Notes: a model not told the origin generated them from the letters alone. A stretch of DNA of 64,000 bases from an uncultured Clostridia bacterium (GCA_947631945.1 CANRNI010000001.1:1-64000); one strand, 5' to 3'. Positions 35,421 to 43,812 are shown, counted from the first letter of the stretch. Made by a program: numbers and translations.

Positions 35421-36540
35421 TCTCCTCTTCCTCCGCGTCGGCGTTGGAAAGCTCGTCAAATTCCTCGCTGTAGCTGCTGAAATCGCCGTAAAGACCGGAA
35501 TATTCCGATTTTTTCATTATATGTATGGCGTCCGGCTCTATGTAAAGACCTATATTGTCACCGACAAACTGCTCGTCGGTGGACTGGATCATCCACTTAA
35601 AGCCGCCTATATCAACTATTATTTCAAAATGAACCCCTTTGAAAGTTACCGACGTTACGGTACCTTTGAGCATACCTTCATCGTAAGGCACAACGTCTAC
35701 GTCCTCGGGACGTACGACTACGTCAACAGCCTCGTTTTTGCCGAAGCCTTTATCGAGACATTTAAAAGTGTTTCCGGAAAAATCAACCACGAAATCCTCT
35801 CGCATAATTCCGTCAACAATGTTGCTTTCGCCTATGAAATCGGCTACAAACGCGTTTACGGGTTCGTTGTAAATATCAATCGGCGTGCCTATTTGCTGTA
35901 TTTCGCCGTTGTTCATTACAACGATTTTATCCGACATGGAGAGAGCCTCTTCCTGGTCGTGAGTGACGTAAATAAATGTAATTCCGAGTCTCTGCTGAAT
36001 GTTTTTCAACTCGTTCTGCATATCCTTGCGAAGCTTTAAATCAAGCGCGCCGAGCGGCTCGTCAAGTAAAAGAACTCTCGGCTTTACCACAAGCGCCCTC
36101 GCTATTGCCACTCTTTGCTGCTGACCGCCCGAAAGAGAATTTATATCTCTTGTTTCAAAGCCTTTCAGGTTAACAAGCTCGAGCATTTCGGAAACAGCGG
36201 TCTTAATTTCCTTTTCGGGAGTTTTTCGTATGCGCAGACCAAAAGCTATGTTTTCAAAAACGTTGAGATGCGTAAAAAGCGCATAACGCTGAAAAATGGT
36301 GTTCACCTGACGTTTATGAGCAGGAACACCATTAATTAACTTTCCGTCGAAGATAACGTCGCCGCTATCGGGCTGAAGAAAACCCGCGATTATGCGCAAG
36401 GTTGTAGTTTTGCCGCAGCCGGAAGGACCGAGAAGCGTTAAAAACTCCTTATCCTCGATTCGGAGATTCATGTTTTTAAGGATTTGCTCTCCGTCAAAAG
36501 ATACGGAGATGTTCTTAAGATCGATAATGTTGTTTGCCAA
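35413..36540 (-). CDS. potA: Polyamine ABC transporter ATPase PotA
   Basis: A 375-residue ABC ATPase driving polyamine uptake. Walker A is GPSGCGKTT, signature LSGGQQQR, Walker B VLLLDEP followed by LGALD; the switch His is in [11 protein letters not shown]-terminal TOBE-type domain ([15 protein letters not shown].. ) is followed by an acidic tail ending [10 protein letters not shown]. It is first gene of the potABCD operon, with a promoter and a CRP/FNR-like palindrome directly upstream. Confidence 0.96.
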   Translation of the reverse strand: MANNIIDLKNISVSFDGEQILKNMNLRIEDKEFLTLLGPSGCGKTTTLRIIAGFLQPDSGDVIFDGKLINGVPAHKRQVNTIFQRYALFTHLNVFENIAFGLRIRKTPEKEIKTAVSEMLELVNLKGFETRDINSLSGGQQQRVAIARALVVKPRVLLLDEPLGALDLKLRKDMQNELKNIQQRLGITFIYVTHDQEEALSMSDKIVVMNNGEIQQIGTPIDIYNEPVNAFVADFIGESNIVDGIMREDFVVDFSGNTFKCLDKGFGKNEAVDVVVRPEDVDVVPYDEGMLKGTVTSVTFKGVHFEIIVDIGGFKWMIQSTDEQFVGDNIGLYIEPDAIHIMKKSEYSGLYGDFSSYSEEFDELSNADAEEEENE

Positions 36541-36568
36541 TTATGCAGCCCCTCTCATAAATTTATAG

Positions 36569-36584
36569 AGTGATATATCTCACA
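36569..36584. promoter_or_regulatory. CRP/FNR-like palindrome at the pot transcription start
   Basis: Reads TGTGA, six bases, TCACT on the minus strand, one mismatch from the CRP consensus. It lies just downstream of the -10 box, so binding there would repress potABCD. Confidence 0.45.
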
Positions 36585-36589
36585 GACAC

Positions 36590-36618
36590 AATATAATATT
36601 TTTGATTGTAAAAGTCAA
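36590..36618 (-). promoter_or_regulatory. Promoter of potABCD
   Basis: Minus strand: TTGACT (36613-36618), a 17-bp spacer and TATATT (36590-36595). Between this and 36850 I see no gene; the short open frames there lack RBS and similarity. Confidence 0.65.
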
Positions 36619-36849
36619 TGTTTTTTTAGAAATATTCGGATATTTTTTATGCATATTTCCGGCTTTTAAATGACGCGGTAAAAATACGGCAAAATTTACA
36701 TAGCGACGGTATATGGCTTTTTATAAAATCGGCAAAATATGGACATCTGCATAAAAAGAAGAATACAAAAATCCGCAACTGTTTTTCATAGACACGCCTT
36801 AAAATCCACAAATGCTTAACCGACGGCGGAAACCATCTTGAATCAACAA

Positions 36850-36878
36850 TTGACACTTCCGAAAATATCGTGTATCAT
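36850..36878 (+). promoter_or_regulatory. Promoter of the cytoplasmic propeller gene
   Basis: TTGACA at 36850-36855, a 17-bp spacer and TATCAT at 36873-36878. The start codon is 187 bp downstream, an unusually long AT-rich leader with a small TTGCG/CGCAA hairpin near 37012. Confidence 0.65.
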
Positions 36879-37064
36879 ATGACAGTGTAAGTTACTTTTA
36901 TATGTATAAGAGTTATTCAAAAGAAAAATGTGAAGAACGAGTAAAAGAAAGGTTGCTTAGAAATCGTAGTAATATTTAAAATTATGGTAAATCATTAATT
37001 TTTATATGTTGCGTTAGCGTATGCGCAAAATGGAGTTTTTATAAAAATATAAAGGAGCCGAATA

Positions 37065-37946
37065 ATGAATAGCTTTGACTTATTGTTCGAGGAAAAATGT
37101 GCGCATGTTAATATTTCTAAGAACAGTAGATATATGCTGGTCGCTAAATCAAAAAAGTGCGTATTATATGATTTTCAGAAAAAGGAGAAAATTTGTGATA
37201 TTAACGTGTCATATGTCGTAACGTCTCTGTTTACTTCCGATGAAAAATTTATTGTTTTGAAGCGGTGGTCCACCTTTTGCATTTATGATATTGCCGCCCA
37301 ATGTGTTATCGCAACGCTTAGAACCGGAAATTACAACTGCGCTAAAGTTGCTTTACGTGAGAATACGCTCTTTTACGTCTATATACATAAAAATTGGGAC
37401 GAAACCGTATATAGCTATAATATTATTACAAAAAAGAAAACGGTATTATGCAAAAAATCAGATGTTACAATCGAGATGCTTGACATTTCGCAAGATAACC
37501 TGTTGATATTTTTTAATAAGAATCAAAGCTCCATAATAAAAATTGATTTTGTCGATTTGCAAACCCAAGAGATAAAAGAAGTTTCGGGTAGTATTCCGAC
37601 AGCCGGAGTTAAATCCGTTGCATACTCGGATTACACAAACAGAGCGTATATAGTTAAAGAAAAATTACCCATAGAAAAAACATTGGATATTTATTCCGTT
37701 GATATCGACAGCGGTAAGGAAACAAAATTTTTAAGTATTCCGAATTTGGAATTTATGAGTGAAATAAAAGCGCAAGGCAAAAAATTATATATTACCAGAT
37801 GTGCGGCAACAAGAATTATAGATTTGGAAGACGGAGATGAAGCGGAAGTAGCATATTTCCCTGCCGCGTATATCGACTTATGCAGTAACCGCAAATATTT
37901 TACGGTGTGTACCGGTGAATTTATAGCATTATATCAATACATTTAA
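37065..37946 (+). CDS. Cytoplasmic WD40-like beta-propeller protein, unknown function
   Basis: A 293-residue protein without signal peptide. It has about six repeated units of the form x-V-x-L-Y-D/I-x-x-x-K/G-K, for example KKCVLYDFQKKEKICDI, STFCIYDIAAQCVIATL and LDIYSVDIDSGKETKFL, the look of a degenerate WD40/beta-propeller. No catalytic motif is seen. It is markedly A+T-rich compared with its neighbours, has its own promoter and long leader, and its UAA stop abuts a dispersed repeat, so it may be a recently gained orphan. RBS AAAGGAG is good. Confidence 0.6.
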   Translation: MNSFDLLFEEKCAHVNISKNSRYMLVAKSKKCVLYDFQKKEKICDINVSYVVTSLFTSDEKFIVLKRWSTFCIYDIAAQCVIATLRTGNYNCAKVALRENTLFYVYIHKNWDETVYSYNIITKKKTVLCKKSDVTIEMLDISQDNLLIFFNKNQSSIIKIDFVDLQTQEIKEVSGSIPTAGVKSVAYSDYTNRAYIVKEKLPIEKTLDIYSVDIDSGKETKFLSIPNLEFMSEIKAQGKKLYITRCAATRIIDLEDGDEAEVAYFPAAYIDLCSNRKYFTVCTGEFIALYQYI

Positions 37947-38086
37947 TGAAACGCTGAATAAATCACGTCTGACGGCTGAACGCACGTCCTGCCCCGATAT
38001 TTTCCGTCATTTTTGCCAATCTGACGAAAAATCTCATGGCACATCTGCACGGCAAAGGCGGTAGCCGTTAATTGTGCGGTATTGCT
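37947..38086. repeat. Chimeric dispersed repeat: B-type left end, A-type right end
   Basis: The left end TGAAACGCTGAATAAATC is a B terminus; the right end TGTGCGGTATTGCT is an A terminus. Both sides carry TTAA (37943-37946 and 38087-38090). The left TTAA contains the stop codon of the propeller gene. Confidence 0.85.
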
Positions 38087-38170
38087 TTAAAAGAAGAATT
38101 TGTTTATTTTTCAGATTTTGTGTAAACTCCCCGGAAAGAGATAAAAACAGTTTTGGCAGCGGGAAATGTG

Positions 38171-38205
38171 AAAAACGCCTCTCTGAATCTTCAGTTCAGA
38201 GAGGC
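38171..38205 (-). terminator. Rho-independent terminator (minus strand), distal to tRNA-Pro
   Basis: GCCTCTCTGAA / TTCAGAGAGGC hairpin followed on the minus strand by GTTTTTC. It is a second terminator about 200 nt beyond the tRNA. Confidence 0.7.
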
Positions 38206-38363
38206 ATCGTTATTCAAATACCATGCTATGCGCCGCAGGCGCAAACCGCAAAAAGTTGGTAGTGATAGTGAGCCGTCGCGAGGGCGTTTACAACCGAGTA
38301 GGCGAGCCGAGCGTGACTTTTTGCGGAAAAAAGGAGCGACGGAATGAATGAATTCTGACTTTT

Positions 38364-38401
38364 GAAAAAAGTCGGAGCGAACCATATGAAGTCCGCTCCG
38401 A
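38364..38401 (-). terminator. Terminator of the tRNA-Pro gene
   Basis: On the minus strand TCGGAGCG / CGCTCCGA hairpin followed by CTTTTTTC, two bases beyond the tRNA 3' CCA. Confidence 0.85.
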
Positions 38402-38403
38402 TG

Positions 38404-38479
38404 TGGTCGGAGTGAAGAGGCTCGAACTCCCGACATCCTGCTCCCAAAGCAGGCGCGCTACCAACTGCGCTACACCCCG
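38404..38479 (-). tRNA. tRNA-Pro (anticodon UGG)
   Basis: 76 nt with a full cloverleaf. Acceptor CGGGGTG / CACTCCG, D arm GCGC-AGTTGGTA-GCGC, anticodon stem CCTGC / GCAGG with loop TTTGGGA (anticodon TGG), T loop TTCGAGC, discriminator A and an encoded CCA. It is flanked by a half B-type repeat upstream and a strong terminator downstream. Confidence 0.95.
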
Positions 38480-38491
38480 ATATCAAATATT

Positions 38492-38557
38492 AATGACGGA
38501 AAATATCCGGGCAAAATGTGCGTTCAGTCCGTAGGACGTGATTTATTAAGTGGTTCC
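38492..38557. repeat. Half copy of a B-type dispersed repeat, inverted
   Basis: The reverse complement starts GGAACCACTTAATAAATC and continues into GAACGCACATTTTGCCCGGA and TTTTCCGTCA, the left half of the B element. It ends 12 bp upstream of the tRNA-Pro 5' end. Confidence 0.75.
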
Positions 38558-38681
38558 TTGATATTTTCAACGATAGATATTATACAAGGAGTATTTAAAA
38601 ATGTCAAGGTAAAATAATATTTATTTTTTATTTTCGGGATTTACCGCAGATTGACGGGCCTGCGTACGAACCGTTTTATTT

Positions 38682-39565
38682 TTATAAATTCTCAATCGGG
38701 ACCCAAATTTCGCTTCTATATGACGGAGACGACATATCGCCGTCGGTATATGCTTCGATATCCATTTCATATGTAGGTTTTAGCTCCGACATCGGAAAAA
38801 ATTCCGAGCAAATCTGATGCCATGTTTCCTGAATGGCGTTTGGCATTGCTCCGATACATTCAAAGACCACCCATTTTCTTGCGGGAATCTCACTTACGCC
38901 GTATCCATTGGGGATATCGCTCTTGCCGTCGTACATCGAGGCTATAGAGTATTCAAAAGTTTTTGAGTCTGTCGGGATATTTCCGCGGCATATGCCGAAG
39001 ATATAGCTTTTATCGGACGTTTTTTCCCAAAGAGTTTTTATTGTGCCGTCATTGTGCGACCTTTCCCAGAACTCGGGAATTGTGTTTTTGTTTTCCGAAT
39101 CGACAATACTGTGCAGTTCCGTTTTTTCCAATACTTTGAACGCAGGTTTTTCGATAATTTTGTAATTCATGCTTTTACCGCCTTTTAAAGTTATTTTAAC
39201 GGAAATACGTGAAAAGGATTTTAGCTTTGCCTTGGTTTTTCTGGCTTCCGACGGCGTAACGCCATGATATTTTGAAAAAGCCCTTGTAAAGCTTTCGGGA
39301 CTTTCATAACCGTATTTAAGCGCAATGTCAATAATTTTTTCGTCTGTCAGAAGTAAATCCTCGCCGGCCAGGGACAATCTTCTGTTTCTTACATATTCGC
39401 TTAACGTCATTCCGCAAAGAATACCGAAAATTCTTTGAAAATAAAATACTGAGCAGGCGGCTTCATTTGCCGCTTTTTCGTAGTCGATATTTCGTAGTCG
39501 ATATTATTGTCAAGATTATTTTCGATATAATTTACTGCGCGCTGTATTCCTGTTATCCAGTCCAT
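38682..39565 (-). pseudogene. AraC-family regulator with GyrI-like domain, frameshifted by a 14-bp tandem duplication
   Basis: The start codon at 39565 opens MDWITGIQRAVNYIENNLD, the N-terminus of an AraC-type HTH. The frame is broken in the first HTH, and the second reading frame (38682-39410) supplies the second HTH (EKIIDIALKYGYESPESFTRAFSKYHGVTPS) and a C-terminal GyrI-like small-molecule-binding domain (about 160 residues). The break coincides with a direct 14-bp duplication (39478-39505). Removing one unit restores an unbroken frame through ..DYEKAANEAACSVFYFQRIFGILCG.., about 290 residues. It is either a recent knock-out or a reversible slippage site. An A-type repeat lies 17 bp upstream. 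Confidence 0.85.
39478..39505. repeat. Perfect 14-bp tandem duplication
   Basis: Two exact copies of TCGTAGTCGATATT (39478-39491 and 39492-39505), causing the frameshift in the AraC/GyrI gene. Confidence 0.97.
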
Positions 39566-39582
39566 GTTATCGCCTCTCTTTA

Positions 39583-39753
39583 GGCAATACCGCACAATTA
39601 GCGGCTACCGCCTTTGCCGCGCATCTGCACCGAGATTTTCCGCCATTTTTGCAAAAAGCTCCTGGAAATACGTCAGTATTCCTGCGTCACTTTTGTCAAT
39701 CTGACGAAAAATCTTTCGGCACATCTGCACGACAATAATTATGCGGTATTGCC
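39583..39753. repeat. Complete A-type dispersed repeat
   Basis: A 171-bp copy with ends GGCAATACCGCACAATTA / TAATTATGCGGTATTGCC. The 4-bp duplication TTTA is perfect on both sides (39579-39582 and 39754-39757). The interior holds the common core shared with B copies. From here to 39963 no gene is supported. Confidence 0.93.
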
Positions 39754-39963
39754 TTTATTTCCATATACAGTTTATCACAATCATAACATGTTTTCTTGAT
39801 TTTTTATGCTTTCTTTTGCATGATATTTGCTTTGTTCTTTTTTATTTATAGTTTTATGAACCGAAATATTATCACAATTGCAATTATATGTATCATGCTG
39901 TATTTTTTATTTATCCGTTTATTCATTATCTGCAAATTAATTATAAAGATTTTTCAAAGAATA

Positions 39964-39992
39964 TTGACAAGGCAAGAATTAGGTGATATTAT
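39964..39992 (+). promoter_or_regulatory. Promoter of the GntR-ABC operon
   Basis: TTGACA at 39964-39969, a 17-bp spacer and TATTAT at 39987-39992. Confidence 0.75.
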
Positions 39993-40005
39993 ATTGGCGT
40001 ATTAA

Positions 40006-40028
40006 CTGTGCTATTACAATTAGCACAG
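40006..40028. promoter_or_regulatory. Probable GntR (YtrA-type) operator
   Basis: Perfect inverted repeat CTGTGCTA, seven bases, TAGCACAG, placed 14 bp after the -10 box and before the GntR gene's RBS. The position and symmetry fit autorepression by the encoded YtrA-like regulator. Confidence 0.7.
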
Positions 40029-40046
40029 ATTAAACGGAGGTGGATA

Positions 40047-40421
40047 ATGGTAAATATTTTTATTGATTATCACAGCCGTATACCGATTTATGAGCAGATA
40101 ATAGAGCAGATTATTTTGCTTGTAAGCAGGGGAGTGCTTAAAAAAGACGACAAACTTCCATCGCTGAGACAGTTATCCTCAGAGCTTGGACTTAATATCA
40201 ATACGGTAAAGCGCGCGCTTTCCGAGCTTGAGGACAGAGGAATAACCTATTCCGTTGCCGGCAAGGGTATATTTGTAAGCGGAGACTCCCGCGGCAAAGA
40301 CGTATACCTCGGACGCGCTATCGAGGAAATGAAGCTGAGCGTTGCCAACGCAAAGGCTCACGGCGCGAAAAAGGAAACTATTTTTAAAATTATTAATGAA
40401 ATTTACAAAGGAGATGAATGA
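40047..40421 (+). CDS. GntR family transcriptional regulator, YtrA subfamily
   Basis: A 124-residue repressor with a winged helix-turn-helix (DKLPSLRQLSSELGLNINTVKRALSELEDRG) and the short two-helix C-terminal dimerisation tail of the YtrA group, too short to bind a metabolite like FadR/HutC types. Start ATG 40047 follows GGAGGT; the open frame extends to 40008 but would run through the operator. YtrA regulators control adjacent ABC transporters, often in response to cell-wall antibiotics. Its stop lies just before or within the ATPase start. Confidence 0.92.
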   Translation: MVNIFIDYHSRIPIYEQIIEQIILLVSRGVLKKDDKLPSLRQLSSELGLNINTVKRALSELEDRGITYSVAGKGIFVSGDSRGKDVYLGRAIEEMKLSVANAKAHGAKKETIFKIINEIYKGDE

Positions 40422-40423
40422 AA

Positions 40424-41326
40424 ATGATTGAGTTTAAGAACGTAACAAAAAAATTCGGTGATTTTACCGCCGTGGAAAACATTTCATTCAACGTAGAGCT
40501 GTCGTCCATTTACGGGCTGATAGGCTACAACGGAGCGGGCAAAACAACGCTTTTAAAAACCGCCGCAGGTATTTACCGTACGGACGGCGGAGACGTTACA
40601 ATGGATTATCAGTCTACCTTCGATAATGCCGATATACGAAAAAGTATGTTTTATATTCCCGACGACCTGTATTTCCCTATGAACGCTTCGATAAAAAGCA
40701 TGGCTAAATTCTATGCCTCGTATTATCCGAACTTTAATTACAAAACTCTTGACAATCTTCTGGAGGTTTTCGGTCTTGACCCAAAAAAGAAAATCAGAGG
40801 ATTTTCAAAGGGTATGCAGCGTCAGGCGGAGATTATACTCGCTCTCGCGTCGCGTCCCCGTTTTATGCTTTTGGACGAAACCTTTGACGGTCTTGACCCT
40901 CAGAAGAAAGATATGACCAAAAAGCTGTTTGTGGAATATATGGCGGAGGGGTACTGCTCGCTGATTATCTCGTCGCATAACCTTTCCGAGCTTTCCGACC
41001 TCTGCGACCACGTCGGTCTTATCAACGGCAAACATCTCACAATGGACTGCTCGGTTGACAGTATTTCCGATAACTACAGAAAATACCGTCTTATTTTTGA
41101 CCGCGATATTACAAAAGAGGATTTCAAGGATATAAAATGCAAGTCTCTCGATATAGACGGCAAGGTCGTAAGCATTATATTTGATAAAGCCACGCAGGGG
41201 CAGAAAGACAGACTCGCCGCATTGAATCCCATAGCCATAGACGAATACAGACTGACCATGGAAGAGGTATTTCTTAACGAAATGGAGGATAAAAAGTATG
41301 ACATCACAAAAATCTTTGAAAAATAA
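40424..41326 (+). CDS. ABC transporter ATP-binding protein (YtrB-like)
   Basis: An ABC ATPase of about 300 residues. Walker A is GYNGAGKTT, the signature is the non-canonical FSKGMQRQ, Walker B is FMLLDETFDGLD and the switch region is IISSHNLSELSDLCDHV. ATG 40424 is favoured for RBS spacing (AAGGAG ten bases upstream); ATG 40418 is also possible. It pairs with the large permease downstream, whose start lies 29 bp inside this gene. The target substrate is unknown; by analogy with Ytr systems it may protect against envelope stress or peptide antibiotics. Confidence 0.92.
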   Translation: MIEFKNVTKKFGDFTAVENISFNVELSSIYGLIGYNGAGKTTLLKTAAGIYRTDGGDVTMDYQSTFDNADIRKSMFYIPDDLYFPMNASIKSMAKFYASYYPNFNYKTLDNLLEVFGLDPKKKIRGFSKGMQRQAEIILALASRPRFMLLDETFDGLDPQKKDMTKKLFVEYMAEGYCSLIISSHNLSELSDLCDHVGLINGKHLTMDCSVDSISDNYRKYRLIFDRDITKEDFKDIKCKSLDIDGKVVSIIFDKATQGQKDRLAALNPIAIDEYRLTMEEVFLNEMEDKKYDITKIFEK

Positions 41327-43757
41327 TACGAACAAAAAGGATTTTTTAAGAAGCTTGGGCGGCGCGGCTCTTTTTCCTGTGATTGCGTTTATTGTTTTAT
41401 CGGTAACGCTTACGTTTCCAATGCTGTCGGAGTTGGCAAGTTCCAAAGTTATTGTCGGCGGAGTATCGTACTTTATCTCCGAAAATTCGATTTTTTATTA
41501 TAACTCAAATCTTCTATATATAGGAATGACGATTTGCGGAATGTTGACCGCCGTTAAACAGTATTATTTTATGATGAGCAAAAAACAGGTCAACGTTTAT
41601 TTCAGTCTCGGTATTTCCCGTAAAAGGCTTTTTATAAACAGAGCCGTTTCGTCGCTTATTCTTCTTTTTGCGTCGGTGTTTATTCCCGGTTTTTTAATAT
41701 ACGCCGCAAATATAGTGAAATTCGGTTCGTCGGCGCACCTTACGGGCGTATTCCTTTACCTTGTGGCGGTACTGTTTATAAGCGCGTTCGCGGGATTTTC
41801 CATAGGCGCGTTTGCCGCCTCGGTTACGGGAAATCTTTTTGAAATGGGACTTACCTGCGCGACGGTATCGCTTGCCGGAATTGTCGTTTCAAATATGTGT
41901 AATACCATGAAGTATGGGCTTTTAAAAGGATATATGCCGGATTGGCGCATAAGATGGCCGAATCTGTTTTCTCCTTTTACTTACGTTATGGATTTGAACG
42001 CGGAGTATCCGTCGTATATATTTTACGGAAGCAACAACAGTACGTATAACAATCCTCTCGGTTCGCTGCTGGAGTGTCTTTCAAGAGATAACGTTTCCCG
42101 CGATAAATGGAAGATACCCGAAGACCTTAAAATAGACGGCGGTTTTATCATTCCTTTGCTCGTTATGCTTGTAATTTCGGCGGTTGTTTTCGCCCTTGCG
42201 GTACTGCTGTTTAAAAAGAGAAACGCGGAGCACGCAAATTCGCTCGGACATTTTAAAATTTCATCATTTATTAATTCGGCTTTTGCGTTTATCGCGGTTA
42301 TGTTCGTTATATGCGAAATAACAATGTATGATGACGCGACTGCAAGCGGATTGGTTCTCAGAACCGTTTTGATAATAGCGGCGTCCTTTGCGGCGTATTT
42401 TATCGTTCAGCTTATTCTTACAAGAAAAATAAAAGTTACGGCTCGTTCTCTTATTTACGGCGCGGCTCTTCCCGTCGCGGCAGCGTTGTATTTTTTAATT
42501 CTCGGTACGGGAGTATTCGGTATTTATAACAAAACTCCGGATAAGGCTTCGGTTAAGAGCATCGCGTTGAGCTGTTCCGCGCATCCGCTTTTCGGCTCCT
42601 ACGTTGATTTGTATAATGACCAAGATAACCTTTACAGTGAAAAATCATCGGATATAGATATGGCTGTTTCGGTTTTTGATAACGTAAAAAATGAAAAATA
42701 CATCGGAAATAATTCTATAGATACGGTTGAATTTGCGTTTAAATACGATAACGGCAAAATAAAATACAGGTCGTTTTCCGTTTACGATTCTAAAGTATAT
42801 GAAAGCTATCTTCGCGCGTATTATAATTCCGATTATTTTGACGCCGTTTTAAAGGACACGATTTTTAAGAAAGACGGTAGCGATTCCGACGTAAATTACA
42901 GTAGCGAATATGGCATATACTATACTGAGGAAGGTGAACATGTTAATTTCAGGAATATGGATTGGACGTATCTCGGCGAAGACCCGATTGTTAAAAATTC
43001 CGAATCGGATAAATACGGTGTGGAAATGTCGGAAGAATTAATGAACGCGATATATAACGATTTGTCGAAGATGAGCTACGAACAACTGTTTAAGAACAAT
43101 TCGCGTCCTTTGGGGCAGTTGACAACAGGTCTGACGGAAGCCGTAAACGTCAGTACGTTTGTCAAAAAGGATTCTGTTGACGATTTTGAATATGGCATAA
43201 TCGAAAATGAAGAAAACGGTGAAAAAGATTTTACGTTGTTCGGCGGCGCGGGAATATATCTCTACCCCGAAATGAAAGAAACTTTGGCCTGCCTTGAAAA
43301 AGAGGGATATAAAGCCTCGGAACACAGCTATAACGTAAAGGAAATACTGTATACGGACGGCGGCGTATCGTTTGATGACGTGAAAAATCCATATTTAAAC
43401 GCGCACAAGGGAGATTATACCGGCTGGGGCGACGCGGATATGTATATCAGCGACTATCCGTATTCGGAACCTGTGTATTCTAATTATAATGTTTTCTCGG
43501 ACTTTTTTGTTAGCACCATTACGTTTTATGTTCCTAAGGATACGGACGCCGGCACGGTTTTGAATGATATGTATAAGGCAGCGGAGCATCCTCTCAAGAG
43601 CCTGACGGATAAGGGTAAAATGGATTCGGTACTTAAATCCTGCGTTCCGTTTTATATGATGTTGAATGACGAGGGCAGATATATTTACGTCATTTACGAC
43701 GACGGAACTATCGTACCGTATTATATTCCTCAGGCTAATATAGGAGTATTGAAATAA
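41298..43757 (+). CDS. Large ABC transporter permease with extracytoplasmic domain
   Basis: An 819-residue membrane protein. The first 330 residues contain about six helices of the ABC-2/YtrC-like type (ALFPVIAFIVLSVTLTFPML, IGMTICGMLTAVKQYYF, then LILLFASVFIPGFLIYAA), with further helices to about residue 415. The remaining 400 residues (about 420-819) are hydrophilic, Asp/Tyr/Ser-rich and probably outside the membrane. RBS GGAGG inside the ATPase gene fixes the start. A perfect terminator follows, closing a three-gene operon. Confidence 0.85.
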   Translation: MTSQKSLKNNTNKKDFLRSLGGAALFPVIAFIVLSVTLTFPMLSELASSKVIVGGVSYFISENSIFYYNSNLLYIGMTICGMLTAVKQYYFMMSKKQVNVYFSLGISRKRLFINRAVSSLILLFASVFIPGFLIYAANIVKFGSSAHLTGVFLYLVAVLFISAFAGFSIGAFAASVTGNLFEMGLTCATVSLAGIVVSNMCNTMKYGLLKGYMPDWRIRWPNLFSPFTYVMDLNAEYPSYIFYGSNNSTYNNPLGSLLECLSRDNVSRDKWKIPEDLKIDGGFIIPLLVMLVISAVVFALAVLLFKKRNAEHANSLGHFKISSFINSAFAFIAVMFVICEITMYDDATASGLVLRTVLIIAASFAAYFIVQLILTRKIKVTARSLIYGAALPVAAALYFLILGTGVFGIYNKTPDKASVKSIALSCSAHPLFGSYVDLYNDQDNLYSEKSSDIDMAVSVFDNVKNEKYIGNNSIDTVEFAFKYDNGKIKYRSFSVYDSKVYESYLRAYYNSDYFDAVLKDTIFKKDGSDSDVNYSSEYGIYYTEEGEHVNFRNMDWTYLGEDPIVKNSESDKYGVEMSEELMNAIYNDLSKMSYEQLFKNNSRPLGQLTTGLTEAVNVSTFVKKDSVDDFEYGIIENEENGEKDFTLFGGAGIYLYPEMKETLACLEKEGYKASEHSYNVKEILYTDGGVSFDDVKNPYLNAHKGDYTGWGDADMYISDYPYSEPVYSNYNVFSDFFVSTITFYVPKDTDAGTVLNDMYKAAEHPLKSLTDKGKMDSVLKSCVPFYMMLNDEGRYIYVIYDDGTIVPYYIPQANIGVLK

Positions 43758-43768
43758 CAGATAAAAAC

Positions 43769-43796
43769 GAACGGTCCTGTTTCGGCAGGGCCGTTC
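43769..43796 (+). terminator. Terminator of the GntR-ABC operon
   Basis: GAACGGTCCTG / CAGGGCCGTTC hairpin (one G-T pair) with a short AAATTGTTTG tail; the U-tract is weak. Confidence 0.65.
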
Positions 43797-43812
43797 AAAT
43801 TGTTTGTTCAGG

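Noticed and set aside
36647-36856. Minus-strand ORF of 69 codons
   Set aside because: No RBS, low-complexity Phe/Arg-rich translation, AT-rich spacer.
36902-36979. 25-codon ORF in the leader of the propeller gene
   Set aside because: No Shine-Dalgarno sequence and no similarity; probably chance.
38226-38486. Overlapping minus-strand ORFs across the tRNA-Pro region
   Set aside because: They read through a complete tRNA and its terminator; the structure explains the sequence.
39796-40005. 69-codon hydrophobic ORF before the GntR gene
   Set aside because: TTG start without RBS, and its end covers the GntR promoter; the hydrophobicity reflects T-rich DNA.
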